Positions 54,533 to 63,337 of a DNA stretch of 64,000 bases are shown one piece after another. The DNA is from Acidovorax sp. NCPPB 3576 (lineage in GTDB: Bacteria; Pseudomonadota; Gammaproteobacteria; Burkholderiales; Burkholderiaceae_C). Location: NCBI RefSeq assembly GCF_028473605.1, contig NZ_CP097267.1:5262501-5326500 (forward strand). The letters are read 5' to 3'. Each line of letters starts with the position of its first letter. Position 1 is the stretch's first letter. The notes beneath the pieces were generated by a model, which saw nothing but the letters and a program-made list of their open reading frames with translations, was not told where the DNA came from and did not search any database. The translations under genes and the position numbers were made by a program.

Positions 54533-55891
54533 TCAGATGCCCGAAATACGGCACACCACGCCGAGCAGTCCCGAGAGCGCCAGCACGGGCATCACGCCCC
54601 ATCGGAGCCTGAACAGGGCGATCGCCGCGAGCATTCCGATGACCGCGGCTGCCGCGTCGAAGCGGCCTCCTGCGCCCTGCGGCCACAGCACGTGATACGC
54701 GAAGAAGACCGCCAAGTTGGCGATCACGCCGACCACCGCCGCGGTGATCCCGGTCAGCGGCGCGGTGAATTTCAGGTTGCCGTGGGTGGACTCGATGAAC
54801 GGCCCGCCCAGCAGGATGAAAACGAACGAGGGCAGGAACGTGAAGAACGTCACGGCGGCCGCGGCCACGGCACCTGCCAGGAACAGCGATTCGGGGCCGA
54901 AGATGGCGTGGGTCCATGCGCCGACAAACGCCACGAACGACACCACCATGATGAGCGGGCCGGGCGTCGTCTCGCCCAATGCCAGCCCGTCGATCATCTG
55001 CGCGGCGCTCAGCCATTGGTGGTGATCGACGGCGCCCTGGTAAACATAGGGAAGCACGGCGTAGGCGCCGCCGAAGGTCATCAGCGCGGCCTTGGTGAAG
55101 AACCAGCCCATCTGGGGCAGCACCGCATTCCACCCGTACAGCGCGCAAAGCCCTCCCAGCGCGAGCAGCCACAGGCCGGTGCCCACCAGCAGCACCTTGC
55201 AAAACCGCGCCCAGGAAAACAGGGCATGGGCCGGCGTGGGCGTGTCGTCGCCGATGAGCGCCTGTCCAGCCGATGCGGGCGCCTTGCCATGCGCCCCGCC
55301 CCCGGAAAAGGCCTGCGGCGACACCTTGCCGCCCAAGAAGCCGACCGCGGCCGCGAGCAGCACGATGGCGGGAAACGGCACCTGCAGCGCGAAGATGGCA
55401 ACGAAAGCCGCCACCGCGATGCCCCACAGCCAGCGGTTTTTCAGCGTTCTTGAGCCGACCCGATACGCGGCCTGCACGACCAGTGCGGTCACGGCCGGCT
55501 TGATGCCATAGAACACCCCCGCGATCACCGGCACATCCCCATGGGCCATGTAGAGCCAGGACAGGCCGATGAGGATGAACAGGGACGGCAGCACGAACAG
55601 CGTGCCGGCGAGGATGCCGCCCCAGGTGCGGTGCAGGAGCCAGCCGAGGTAGGTGGCCAGTTGCTGGGCCTCGGGCCCGGGCAGCAGCATGCAATAGTTC
55701 AAGGCGTGGAGAAAGCGCTTTTCCGAGATCCACCGGCGGCGTTCCACCAGTTCCGCATGCATGAGGGCGATCTGCCCGGCCGGCCCGCCGAAGCTGATGA
55801 AGCCGAGCTTCAGCCAGAAAAGCAGGGCCTCGGAAAGCGGGAGGGGTTGGGGGTGTGCCGGTGCGGCGTCGTCGGGCAAGGCGGTGTCCAT
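54533..55891 (-). CDS. chrA: Chromate transporter ChrA
   Basis: Two-domain CHR transporter of 452 residues with about 12 TM segments. The N-half has FGGPAGQIALMHAELV (near 33) and LPGPEAQQLA; the C-half repeats it as TFGGAYAVLPYV and TTPGPLIMVVSF. It exports chromate, which enters by sulfate routes. A linker of about 60 residues joins the halves. ATG at 55891 has TGGAAG upstream; ATG at 55903 is an alternative. No chrB regulator is seen nearby. Confidence 0.92.
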   Translation of the reverse strand: MDTALPDDAAPAHPQPLPLSEALLFWLKLGFISFGGPAGQIALMHAELVERRRWISEKRFLHALNYCMLLPGPEAQQLATYLGWLLHRTWGGILAGTLFVLPSLFILIGLSWLYMAHGDVPVIAGVFYGIKPAVTALVVQAAYRVGSRTLKNRWLWGIAVAAFVAIFALQVPFPAIVLLAAAVGFLGGKVSPQAFSGGGAHGKAPASAGQALIGDDTPTPAHALFSWARFCKVLLVGTGLWLLALGGLCALYGWNAVLPQMGWFFTKAALMTFGGAYAVLPYVYQGAVDHHQWLSAAQMIDGLALGETTPGPLIMVVSFVAFVGAWTHAIFGPESLFLAGAVAAAAVTFFTFLPSFVFILLGGPFIESTHGNLKFTAPLTGITAAVVGVIANLAVFFAYHVLWPQGAGGRFDAAAAVIGMLAAIALFRLRWGVMPVLALSGLLGVVCRISGI

Positions 55892-56017
55892 GGCCACTTC
55901 CATGAGAGCTTGCAGCACTTGGACGGGACACCGTCTACCCGGAAGGGACGGGAGGCTGGGTTCCCGGTGCGCGCATGTTATCGCCGCCGCTGCGGCCATG
56001 GAAGGCCCCGGGGCGGA

Positions 56018-56722
56018 TCATGGCGCGCGCGTCAGCCCGCCATCCACCCGCAAGTTTTGCCCCGTGATGTACGCCGCCCCGTCCGATGCCAGGAAGGCGA
56101 CCGTCGCGGCAACTTCCGCCGTGGTGCCGTAGCGCTGCAGCGGCACCGCGGCGCGGCGCTCTTCCCACACGGGCAGGCTGTCGATCCAGCCGGGCAGCAC
56201 GTTGTTCATGCGCACGTTGTCGCCCGAGAAGCTGTCCACGAAGATGCGGGTGAACGAGGCCAGGCCGGCGCGCATGACGGACGATGCCGGGAACAATGCG
56301 CTGGGCTCCAATGCCCAGGCCGAGGAGATGTTGACGATCGCGCCGCTGCGCTGCTTTTGCATGATGGGCGCCACCAGGCGCGTGGGCCGGATCACGTTCA
56401 GCAGGTAGGTGTTCATTCCGTCGAGCCATTGCTCGTCGGACAGGTCCAGCAGCGGCGCCCGCGGCCCGTGCCCCGCGCTGTTGACCAGCACGTCGATGCG
56501 GCCCCAGCGGCGATGGGCCAGATCCACCAGCCGGCCCAAGTCTTCCACCGACTGGTTGGACCCGGTGACCCCGACGCCCCCCAGTTCCTCCGCCAGCGCC
56601 TGCCCCTTGCCGGAGGAAGAAAGAATGCCGACGTGAAAGCCATCGGCCGCTAGGCGCCTTGCTGCGGCCGCACCCATGCCCGTGCCACCGGCGGTGACGA
56701 GGGCTACTTTTTCTACTGCCAT
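56018..56722 (-). CDS. SDR-family protein with altered active site
   Basis: Protein of 234 residues with the Rossmann motif TAGGTGMGAA, VNSAGHG (near 82), NISSAWALEPSA (Ser), and a C-terminal GQNLRVDGGLT. The YxxxK catalytic pair is not visible: after the Ser motif the stretch reads ALFPASSVMRAGLA, where Phe replaces Tyr and the Lys position is changed. It may bind NAD(P) without ordinary reductase chemistry, or use other residues. Divergent from a GcvA-type LysR gene 124 bases away. Confidence 0.85.
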   Translation of the reverse strand: MAVEKVALVTAGGTGMGAAAARRLAADGFHVGILSSSGKGQALAEELGGVGVTGSNQSVEDLGRLVDLAHRRWGRIDVLVNSAGHGPRAPLLDLSDEQWLDGMNTYLLNVIRPTRLVAPIMQKQRSGAIVNISSAWALEPSALFPASSVMRAGLASFTRIFVDSFSGDNVRMNNVLPGWIDSLPVWEERRAAVPLQRYGTTAEVAATVAFLASDGAAYITGQNLRVDGGLTRAP

Positions 56723-56846
56723 TGCCTGTCCTTGCCTGTGCTTGCATGCCTTCGTCGGCACACAGGAATTGTTGGGCAAATGGTTGATTTCAGGGCGGCG
56801 GAATGCACCAGATGGCCTGTTCCGATTCAGTAGAAAATCTGCACCC

Positions 56847-57725
56847 ATGACCGATCCCCTGGGGCGCATGCCCTCGCTCAATGCGCTGCGCGCCTTCGAA
56901 GCCGCCAGCCGCCACCTGAACTTCCGCCTGGCCGGGCTGGAACTGGGCGTGACACAAGGCGCGGTGGCGCAGCAGATCCGCGCGCTGGAGGCGGAACTGG
57001 GCCTGAAGCTTTTCGAGCGCCTGCCCCGCACCTTGGCGCTGACGTCCAACGGCCAGCGGTACATCGTCGGCGTGCGGCGGGCGTTCGAACTGCTGGCCGA
57101 GGCCACGGAAAGCCTCGTCCCCCAGCCCCTGCGACTGACGGTGAGCGTCACGCCCACCTTCGCCACGAAGTGGCTCATCCCGCGGCTGGATGGGTACACG
57201 CGACGGCACCCCAGCGTCGATTTGCGCATCCTCGCCACGGAGCGCCTGGCGCACTTCCACAACGAGGCGGTGGATCTTGCCGTGCGCTATGGCCGGCCGC
57301 CGTTCGGCCCCGGGCTGTCCGCCGACCTGCTGTTCGAGGAATGCCTGGTGGCCGTCTGCAGCCCGCTGTGGCAGGACCGAAGCGCGCAGGCCGGCGGGGG
57401 CGCAGCGCAGGTGCTTTTGCACGATGCCCAGTCGCCGTGGGAGGTGTATTTCGAGCAGTGCGCGCCGCTGGCCAGGGTGCCAGCAGCGCGCGCCATGCAT
57501 TTCAACCAGACCACGCTGGCCATCGACGCCGCCGTCATGGGGCAGGGCATTGCGCTGTCCCAGCAGGAGTTCGTGGCGCAAGACCTCGCCGCGGGGCGCC
57601 TGGTGTTGGCGTTTCCCGATGCCTTGCGCACCGGCGCGGGGTACTACCTCGTGGCCCCCCGCAAGCAGCGGCACCCCGAGCCGGTCGCGGATGTGAGGCG
57701 CTGGCTGCTGAGCGGGGCGGGCTGA
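56847..57725 (+). CDS. LysR-family regulator (GcvA-like)
   Basis: Regulator of 292 residues: HTH at about 8-68 (SLNALRAFEAASRHLNFRLAGLELGVTQGAVAQQIRALE), effector domain with PTFATKWLIPRL and the C-terminal GQGIALSQQEFVAQDLAAGRLV typical of the GcvA group. It is divergent from the altered SDR gene and probably controls it. The start at 56847 begins directly before the HTH domain. Confidence 0.93.
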   Translation: MTDPLGRMPSLNALRAFEAASRHLNFRLAGLELGVTQGAVAQQIRALEAELGLKLFERLPRTLALTSNGQRYIVGVRRAFELLAEATESLVPQPLRLTVSVTPTFATKWLIPRLDGYTRRHPSVDLRILATERLAHFHNEAVDLAVRYGRPPFGPGLSADLLFEECLVAVCSPLWQDRSAQAGGGAAQVLLHDAQSPWEVYFEQCAPLARVPAARAMHFNQTTLAIDAAVMGQGIALSQQEFVAQDLAAGRLVLAFPDALRTGAGYYLVAPRKQRHPEPVADVRRWLLSGAG

Positions 57726-57755
57726 ACGCCTCTTCTACGGGCCCTGCCCGTCCAG

Positions 57756-58679
57756 TCAACGCCCCGCCTTCGCTGCCGCAGCGACCGCCGGAGCGGGCCG
57801 CAGCACCAGCCACAGCGCCGCGGCGATCAGCCCGCCGCCGGCCGCATGCGCAGCCGTGGCGGCCTCGCCCAGCACCAGCCAGCCCCAGGCCACGCCGAAC
57901 AGCGGCACCAAAAAAGTGACCGACAGCGCCTTGAGCGGTCCCACGTCCGCGATGAGCCGGAAATACAGCACATAGGCCAGGGCCGTGCACAGCAGCCCCA
58001 TGGCAAGCATCGCGGCCCACACCGCGGGCGGCGCGGCCATCCAGGTGGCGGGCAGGCCGGGCTCGCGCCACACCTCCCAGGCCGCGAACGGTGCCAGCAC
58101 CAGCACGGCGCCCCACTGGCTGCCCACCGCCACCAGGCGGCTGTCGAGCCCGCCGCGCGCGGTGATCCAGCGCCGCGTGAGAAAGCCTGCCGCGCCGTAG
58201 CAGGCCGTGGCCACCAGGCACGCGCCCATGCCGGCCAGCACCTGCGGCGACAGGGCCACGGGCCCGGTTTGCGCCAGCACGGCCACACCGGCCATGCCCA
58301 GCAGCACGCCGGACGTGCGCGCGGCGGTGATCCGCTCGCCGAAGGCCGCCGCGCCGATCAGCACGCCCATGAGCGGCGTGGTCGCATTCAGGATGGCGCT
58401 GTAGCCCGCCGGCAGCGTGCGCGCCGCGAGCGCGAACATCAGGAACGGCACCCCCGAATTGACCACGCCCAGCACCAGCGCCGCGCCCAGCTTGCCGTGA
58501 AAGGCCGGTCGCAGCCGCGCGAACGCCAGCAACGCCATCAGCCCGGCCGCCGCCAGCGCCACGCGTCCGAAGGCCGTGGGCACCGCGCCCAGCACCGGCA
58601 CGGCGATGCGCATGAACAGAAAACTGCCGCCCCACAGGGCGGCCAGGGCGAACAATCGAATCAGGCTGGCAAGGGTCAT
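57756..58679 (-). CDS. EamA-family drug/metabolite transporter
   Basis: DMT-superfamily inner-membrane exporter of 307 residues with ten TM segments in two EamA repeats (about 5-140 and 150-290): ALWGGSFLFMRIAVP at the start and TFLVPLFGVAWGWLVLGE near the end. Substrate unknown (amino acids or similar are common). ATG at 58679 gives a proper first TM helix. It is divergent from a LysR gene 180 bases away, which is the likely regulator. Confidence 0.92.
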   Translation of the reverse strand: MTLASLIRLFALAALWGGSFLFMRIAVPVLGAVPTAFGRVALAAAGLMALLAFARLRPAFHGKLGAALVLGVVNSGVPFLMFALAARTLPAGYSAILNATTPLMGVLIGAAAFGERITAARTSGVLLGMAGVAVLAQTGPVALSPQVLAGMGACLVATACYGAAGFLTRRWITARGGLDSRLVAVGSQWGAVLVLAPFAAWEVWREPGLPATWMAAPPAVWAAMLAMGLLCTALAYVLYFRLIADVGPLKALSVTFLVPLFGVAWGWLVLGEAATAAHAAGGGLIAAALWLVLRPAPAVAAAAKAGR

Positions 58680-58859
58680 GGACGGCGCCGGCGGGGCACG
58701 GACCCCGCCGGATCGGCAAAACGAAACGACGAAACCGAAGGCATCCGCAAGGCCCTGGCGGGCCCGGGCCGCCCCGGCGCTGGAGGCCCATTCTTCGAAA
58801 TCCGGCGGGCTCTCGCAAACCATTTATGCTGCACGACTGTTTATTTCTGCTCAACGGTC

Positions 58860-59753
58860 ATGCGCCTGCCTCCCCTCATCGCCGTGCGATTTTTCGAAGC
58901 CACTGCGCGCCACCTGAGCGTGCGGCGTGCCGCCGTCGAGCTGCACGTCACGCCCGGTGCGGTGTCACAGCAGATCCGCAAGCTGGAGGAGTTCCTGGGC
59001 TGCACGCTGTTCGAGCGCCTGCCGCGCGGACTGGCACTCACGCGGGCGGGCGCCGAATACCAGTCGGCCTGCAGCGATGCGCTCGCGGTCATCGGCCATG
59101 CCACCTCGCGGGTGGCCGCCGGCGCGCGGCGCGTGGTGCTGGTGAGCTGCACGCCCGGCTTCGCCGTGCAGTGGCTGGTGCCGCGCCTGCAGGACTTCCA
59201 GCAGCACGCGGCGGGCCTGGACGTGCACGTGAGCACCACCAACCGCACGGTCGATCTGGCCGGCGATGGCGTGCATTTCGCGGTGCGCCACGGCATGGGA
59301 AAGTACCCGGGCCTGCGGGCGGAAGCGCTGCTGGCCGACGATCTGGTGCCCGTGTGCAGCCCACGCCTGATCGCACCGCGGCGCATCGCGCGGGCCCGTG
59401 ACATCGATGGCCCCCGGCTGCTGCACGACGAGCATCGGGGCGATTGGCGCCTGTGGTGTGAAGCCCACCGTATGCCCCGGCTAAACACCGATCAGGGCGT
59501 GGTGTTCGCCGATTCCAACGGCGCGATCGAGGCCGCTGTGGCCGGGCGGGGCTTTGCGCTGGTGCGCCGCGCCCTCATCGCACGTGAATTGGCCACGCGC
59601 GCATTGATCGGCGTGCAGGCCGGCGCGCTGGCCACGCCGCTGGCCTATCACTTGGTGTACGCGGCGCCCGCGCTCATCGATCCGGAATTGCGGCGCTTTC
59701 GTGACTGGATCGTGGCGCAGGCCGGGCAGGAGAGCGGCGGCGGCGCCGCGTGA
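58860..59753 (+). CDS. LysR-family regulator (GcvA-like)
   Basis: Regulator of 297 residues: HTH at about 4-65 (LIAVRFFEATARHLSVRRAAVELHVTPGAVSQQIRKLE), effector with CTPGFAVQWLVPRL and AVAGRGFALVRRALIARELATRALI. Third GcvA-type gene in this part of the window. Divergent from the EamA exporter and convergent with a GNAT gene with 22 bases between stops. Confidence 0.93.
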   Translation: MRLPPLIAVRFFEATARHLSVRRAAVELHVTPGAVSQQIRKLEEFLGCTLFERLPRGLALTRAGAEYQSACSDALAVIGHATSRVAAGARRVVLVSCTPGFAVQWLVPRLQDFQQHAAGLDVHVSTTNRTVDLAGDGVHFAVRHGMGKYPGLRAEALLADDLVPVCSPRLIAPRRIARARDIDGPRLLHDEHRGDWRLWCEAHRMPRLNTDQGVVFADSNGAIEAAVAGRGFALVRRALIARELATRALIGVQAGALATPLAYHLVYAAPALIDPELRRFRDWIVAQAGQESGGGAA

Positions 59754-59775
59754 ACGGCCGAGCGGTGGCAGGCCT

Positions 59776-60321
59776 TCAATCCTCCGTCAAAGCCCGCACC
59801 ATATACACCGCGCCTTCTCCGTAGGTGGCCAGCCGCTGGCGCTGTACGGCATGCTGCAGCGGCGCGGGCGCATATCCATGCCGCGCCCAGTAGCCCTGCG
59901 ATCCCTGCACCGACACCAGCGCGCTGTGGCGCAGCCCTTCGCTGCGCGCCGTGGCCCAGGCCGCTTGCAGCAGCACCCGCGCGAGGCCCTGCCCCGCGAG
60001 CGCGGGCGACACGGCCATGTCATGCAGGTACAGCGTGTCGGGTGCTTCGGCGGGCTCGAAATCGCCGTGCAGCGGCGTGACCTTGGCCCCCACCGAGCGG
60101 TAGGCCGCCAGATAGGCGACAAGGCGGCCGTCGCGCGCCAGGGCCAGCGAGCATTGCGTCGGGCAGGCCAGGCGGCGCAGGAACACGGCGTGGCTTTCCT
60201 CGAAGCCCTCGCCGTAGCAGGCGCGCTGCACCTGCAGCAGGCCGGGCAGATCGGCCACGGCCAGCGGGCGCGGCAGAGACGGTGCAGGCGGCGGGAGGGC
60301 GGAGCGATCGTGGGCAGGCAT
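59776..60321 (-). CDS. GNAT-family N-acetyltransferase
   Basis: Acetyltransferase of 181 residues. The acetyl-CoA motif A is DMAVSPALAGQGLARVLLQAAW (about 100-121), with Q..G.A in place of the more usual R..G.G; the fold ends in GYWARHGYAPAP and YMVRAL. Substrate unknown. Cytoplasmic. ATG at 60321 gives a start with about 18 Pro/Ala-rich residues before the fold. Confidence 0.88.
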   Translation of the reverse strand: MPAHDRSALPPPAPSLPRPLAVADLPGLLQVQRACYGEGFEESHAVFLRRLACPTQCSLALARDGRLVAYLAAYRSVGAKVTPLHGDFEPAEAPDTLYLHDMAVSPALAGQGLARVLLQAAWATARSEGLRHSALVSVQGSQGYWARHGYAPAPLQHAVQRQRLATYGEGAVYMVRALTED

Positions 60322-60592
60322 GGGAGTCGGCGGTGCGATGGAGCGGACGGAGCGGCGCAAAAAGGGCTGCGAGGGGCCTGCAAGCGCGGGCAATGCGGGA
60401 CACAAGCGAAGGCCTTCATGCTATGGCAGTCCCCCAAACCCCCGCGCAGGCGCATTTCTTGCTCGATGGCATCGCCAAACGCAGGCAAACCGTCGGCATT
60501 TGGCCCATTCGTTCGCAACCGGGCAAGCCCCGAGCGCCCACTGGTGAGAGAATTTCCGCACCGCTGCCCTGCCCCACTGATGCCAGACCACC

Positions 60593-62368
60593 ATGTCTTT
60601 AAGCCGATTACTCCGCCTTTTCGGGGCCCTCGTGGTGCTGGCCGCGATGCTGCTGGTCGGCCGCATCGCCACGACGGAGTACCAGTCGGTGCGCGCGTCG
60701 GCGGCCAGTGTGGAGGCCATCGACCAGTTGCGCGCGGGGCTGCTGGCCGCCGAGATGGTGTCGCGCGAGCGCGGCCCCACCAACGGGGCGCTGGGCGGCC
60801 CCTCGCCGCTGCCCGCTGAACTGCAGCAGCCGCTGGCACAGGCCCGCGCCCGCACCGACCGCGCCTTCGACACGCTGCACGGGGTGCTGTCCTCGCGCTC
60901 GGGCGATCCCATGCTGACCGACAGCGCGCGGCGCGTGGCCGCCGCCAAGATGGCGCTGGCCACGGCCCGGGCGGCGGTGGACGAGGTGGTGGCCCAGCCG
61001 CGCCAGGAGCGGGCGCCCGAGTCGATCCGCACGGCCGTCTACGGCATGGTGGCGATCGTGCCGTTGCTGGCGCCGGTCACGAGCAGCCTGGCCAATGCCG
61101 CCCGGCAGCACTACCCGGCCCTGGCCGATGACGTGCAGGTCGCGCGCCTCACGGCCGAGCTGCGCGAGTTCGCGGGGCTGCTGGGCTCGCATTTCACGGC
61201 GGCGCTGGCGCGCCAGCAGCCGTTCACGGCCGAAGAGCGCCGCGCCATCGAGCAAACGCGCGGGCGCATCGCGCAACTGCGCTTTCTGATCGAGCTGCGG
61301 CTTTCGGTGCCCGAGCAGCCGCGCCCCATCGCCCAGGCGTGGCAGATCGTGCAGCAGCGCTACTTTCGCGACACCGGCCCGCTCATCGACCGCATGATCG
61401 CGGCGGGCGAGGGCAATGGCCGCTACGGGCTGGACGCCGCGGGCTTTGCCGCGCTCTATGTGCCCGACATGAACACCATCTTCGACGTGCGCGACACGCT
61501 GCTCAACCAGCTGCGCGAGCGTGCCAGCGCCGAATACACCCGCGCGGTGCGCATGCTCGGCCTGGTGGCCGCCGGCTCGGTGGTGCTGCTGGCACTGCTG
61601 CTGGTGGCGCTGTCGATGGTGCATCGCCGCGTTCTCAGCCCGCTGGTGCAGACCGCCCGGGCGCTGAAGGCGCTGGCCAACAACGACCTCGACGCGCCGT
61701 TGCCGCAGCCCACGGCCAACGACGAGATGGCGGCGGTGATTCGGGCCGCGCGCGAGCTGCAGCTGCAAACGCGCCAGCGCGAGGCCCTGGAGCGCGAGCG
61801 CAACAGCCTGATCGCGCAATTGCGCGAGCAATCCAACACCGACTTCCTCACCGGCCTGCCCAACCGGCGCGCCTTCTTCGATGCGGCGGAAAGCGTGCTC
61901 GCGCAGGCCCGGCGCCACGGCTTCGGCGTGGTCATCGTCATCCTGGACGTGGACCGTTTCAAGCTGCTCAACGACCAGTGGGGCCATGCGGTCGGCGACC
62001 AAGCGCTGGTGTCGGTGGCGCGTGCGCTGCGGGCCGAGCTGCGGCTGGGCGATCTGGTGGGCCGCTTCGGTGGCGAAGAATTCGTCGTGCTGCTGAGCCA
62101 CTGCGACCCGGCGCACGGCGTGCGGCTGGCCGAGCGGCTGCGCGAGGTGGTGGCCAGCCTGCAGTTGCTGCTGCCTTCCTCGCCCGAGCCGCTGCGCGTG
62201 ACGGCGAGCTTCGGCGTGGCCGATTCCGGCCGCCACGGCCTGGTGCTGGACCAGCTGCTGTCGGAGGCCGACGCGGCCATGTACCGTGCCAAGGAAACGG
62301 GCCGCAACCGCGTGGTTCTGGCCGAGCCGCGGGTGGACACGGGCTCCGGGGAGCTGATCATTCTCTGA
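60593..62368 (+). CDS. Membrane-bound diguanylate cyclase (GGEEF)
   Basis: Protein of 591 residues making c-di-GMP. TM1 (about 6-26), a helical periplasmic domain (30-315) starting with EMVSRERGPTNGALGG, which resembles the nitrate/nitrite-sensing NIT-type RERG motif, TM2 (about 318-342), HAMP (343-395) and GGDEF domain (415-580). The active motif is GGEEF (near 494) with an intact inhibitory site RLGD five residues before. No EAL domain. Sensory ligand is an inference. Confidence 0.92.
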   Translation: MSLSRLLRLFGALVVLAAMLLVGRIATTEYQSVRASAASVEAIDQLRAGLLAAEMVSRERGPTNGALGGPSPLPAELQQPLAQARARTDRAFDTLHGVLSSRSGDPMLTDSARRVAAAKMALATARAAVDEVVAQPRQERAPESIRTAVYGMVAIVPLLAPVTSSLANAARQHYPALADDVQVARLTAELREFAGLLGSHFTAALARQQPFTAEERRAIEQTRGRIAQLRFLIELRLSVPEQPRPIAQAWQIVQQRYFRDTGPLIDRMIAAGEGNGRYGLDAAGFAALYVPDMNTIFDVRDTLLNQLRERASAEYTRAVRMLGLVAAGSVVLLALLLVALSMVHRRVLSPLVQTARALKALANNDLDAPLPQPTANDEMAAVIRAARELQLQTRQREALERERNSLIAQLREQSNTDFLTGLPNRRAFFDAAESVLAQARRHGFGVVIVILDVDRFKLLNDQWGHAVGDQALVSVARALRAELRLGDLVGRFGGEEFVVLLSHCDPAHGVRLAERLREVVASLQLLLPSSPEPLRVTASFGVADSGRHGLVLDQLLSEADAAMYRAKETGRNRVVLAEPRVDTGSGELIIL

Positions 62369-62383
62369 TGCTGCGGAGTGTGT

Positions 62384-62425
62384 GCTATTGAATTAATAGC
62401 AATGTGCCCTAGTGGATATTGCAGC
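62384..62425 (+). repeat. Intergenic palindromic element
   Basis: GCTATTGAATTAATAGC (62384-62400), then AATGTGCCCTAGTGGATAT, nearly the same as at 42142. Lies between the convergent diguanylate cyclase and riboflavin synthase genes. Confidence 0.8.
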
Positions 62426-62517
62426 GGAGGCCCTTTTGACCCATGGCCGCTTTTGACCCGTTCCAAGCGGGTCGAACGCCAGGCTCGCTGACCCCTGGCG
62501 CAGCACCGGATCGGTGT

Positions 62518-63222
62518 TCAGCGCGGCAGCACGGGCGGCTGCACGAAGTCTTCGAGCGACAAGCCCTTGTCCCGCAGCAGCGCCTCCAGCACCGGCTGCA
62601 GGGCCCCCAGGCTTTCCTGCACCGCCTCGCGCACGGTGTCCACCACCACCTGCGTGCTGCGCTCGATCTCGATGTTGAGGCGGTCGCCCGCCTGCTTGTG
62701 CTCGAACACCGTGGCGCGGCGCGTCTCGGGGATCAGCCACACCTCGAACCAGCCCTCGGCGCGGTTCACCTCGGAGACCGTCAGGCTCGCGCCGTGGATG
62801 GCGATGTAGCCCTTGGCGAAGATGTACTTGCGAAAGGCGGGCGGGATGTCCACGCGCCACACGCGGTTGTTGTCCGACTCGCGCACGCCCTGCAGCGTGG
62901 TGGCGAAGTCGATGTGGCCCGACAGCGGGTGCCCGCCGATCTCGGCGCCGTCCTTGGCCGCGCGCTCCACGTTCACCCGGTCACCCACGGCGTAGCTGCC
63001 CAGGGTGGTCACGTTCAGGCTCTGCAGCACCACGTCGAACGCCGCCGCGTTGGGCGGCAGCAGCTCGGTCACCGTGAGGCACACGCCATCCACCGCCACG
63101 CTCGCGCCCACGGCGAGGTCCTGGCAGAAGCCGGGCGGAAAATCGATGATGAAGGTCCGCAGGCCTTCGCGGTCATGGATGGCGGCGAGGGCCGCCGTGG
63201 CTTGGACGATGCCAGTGAACAT
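62518..63222 (-). CDS. ribE: Riboflavin synthase, alpha subunit
   Basis: Riboflavin synthase of 234 residues, which converts two lumazines to riboflavin. Two similar beta-barrel halves: MFTGIVQATAAL with VGASVAVDGVCLTV in the first (about 1-97), and HPLSGHIDF with AKGYIAIHGASLTVSEV in the second. The C-terminus continues past the usual length (about 200-215) with a helix ALQPVLEALLRDKGLSLEDF, as in a longer subgroup. No FMN riboswitch is visible in the 115 bases upstream. Confidence 0.93.
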   Translation of the reverse strand: MFTGIVQATAALAAIHDREGLRTFIIDFPPGFCQDLAVGASVAVDGVCLTVTELLPPNAAAFDVVLQSLNVTTLGSYAVGDRVNVERAAKDGAEIGGHPLSGHIDFATTLQGVRESDNNRVWRVDIPPAFRKYIFAKGYIAIHGASLTVSEVNRAEGWFEVWLIPETRRATVFEHKQAGDRLNIEIERSTQVVVDTVREAVQESLGALQPVLEALLRDKGLSLEDFVQPPVLPR

Positions 63223-63337
63223 GCGTGTGGATTCCCGGTGCGTGGAAAAAGGCCGCCGGGGGCAGCGCCGCGCAACCGGGTGCCCCGAGGGTGCGGCGAT
63301 TTTGCCACCCGGGTCGCGGCCCGCCGCCGGCAGGGTT

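Noticed and set aside
63223..63337. FMN riboswitch upstream of riboflavin synthase
   Set aside because: The 115 bases upstream lack the conserved AGGGYR and paired elements; only GC-rich sequence is seen.
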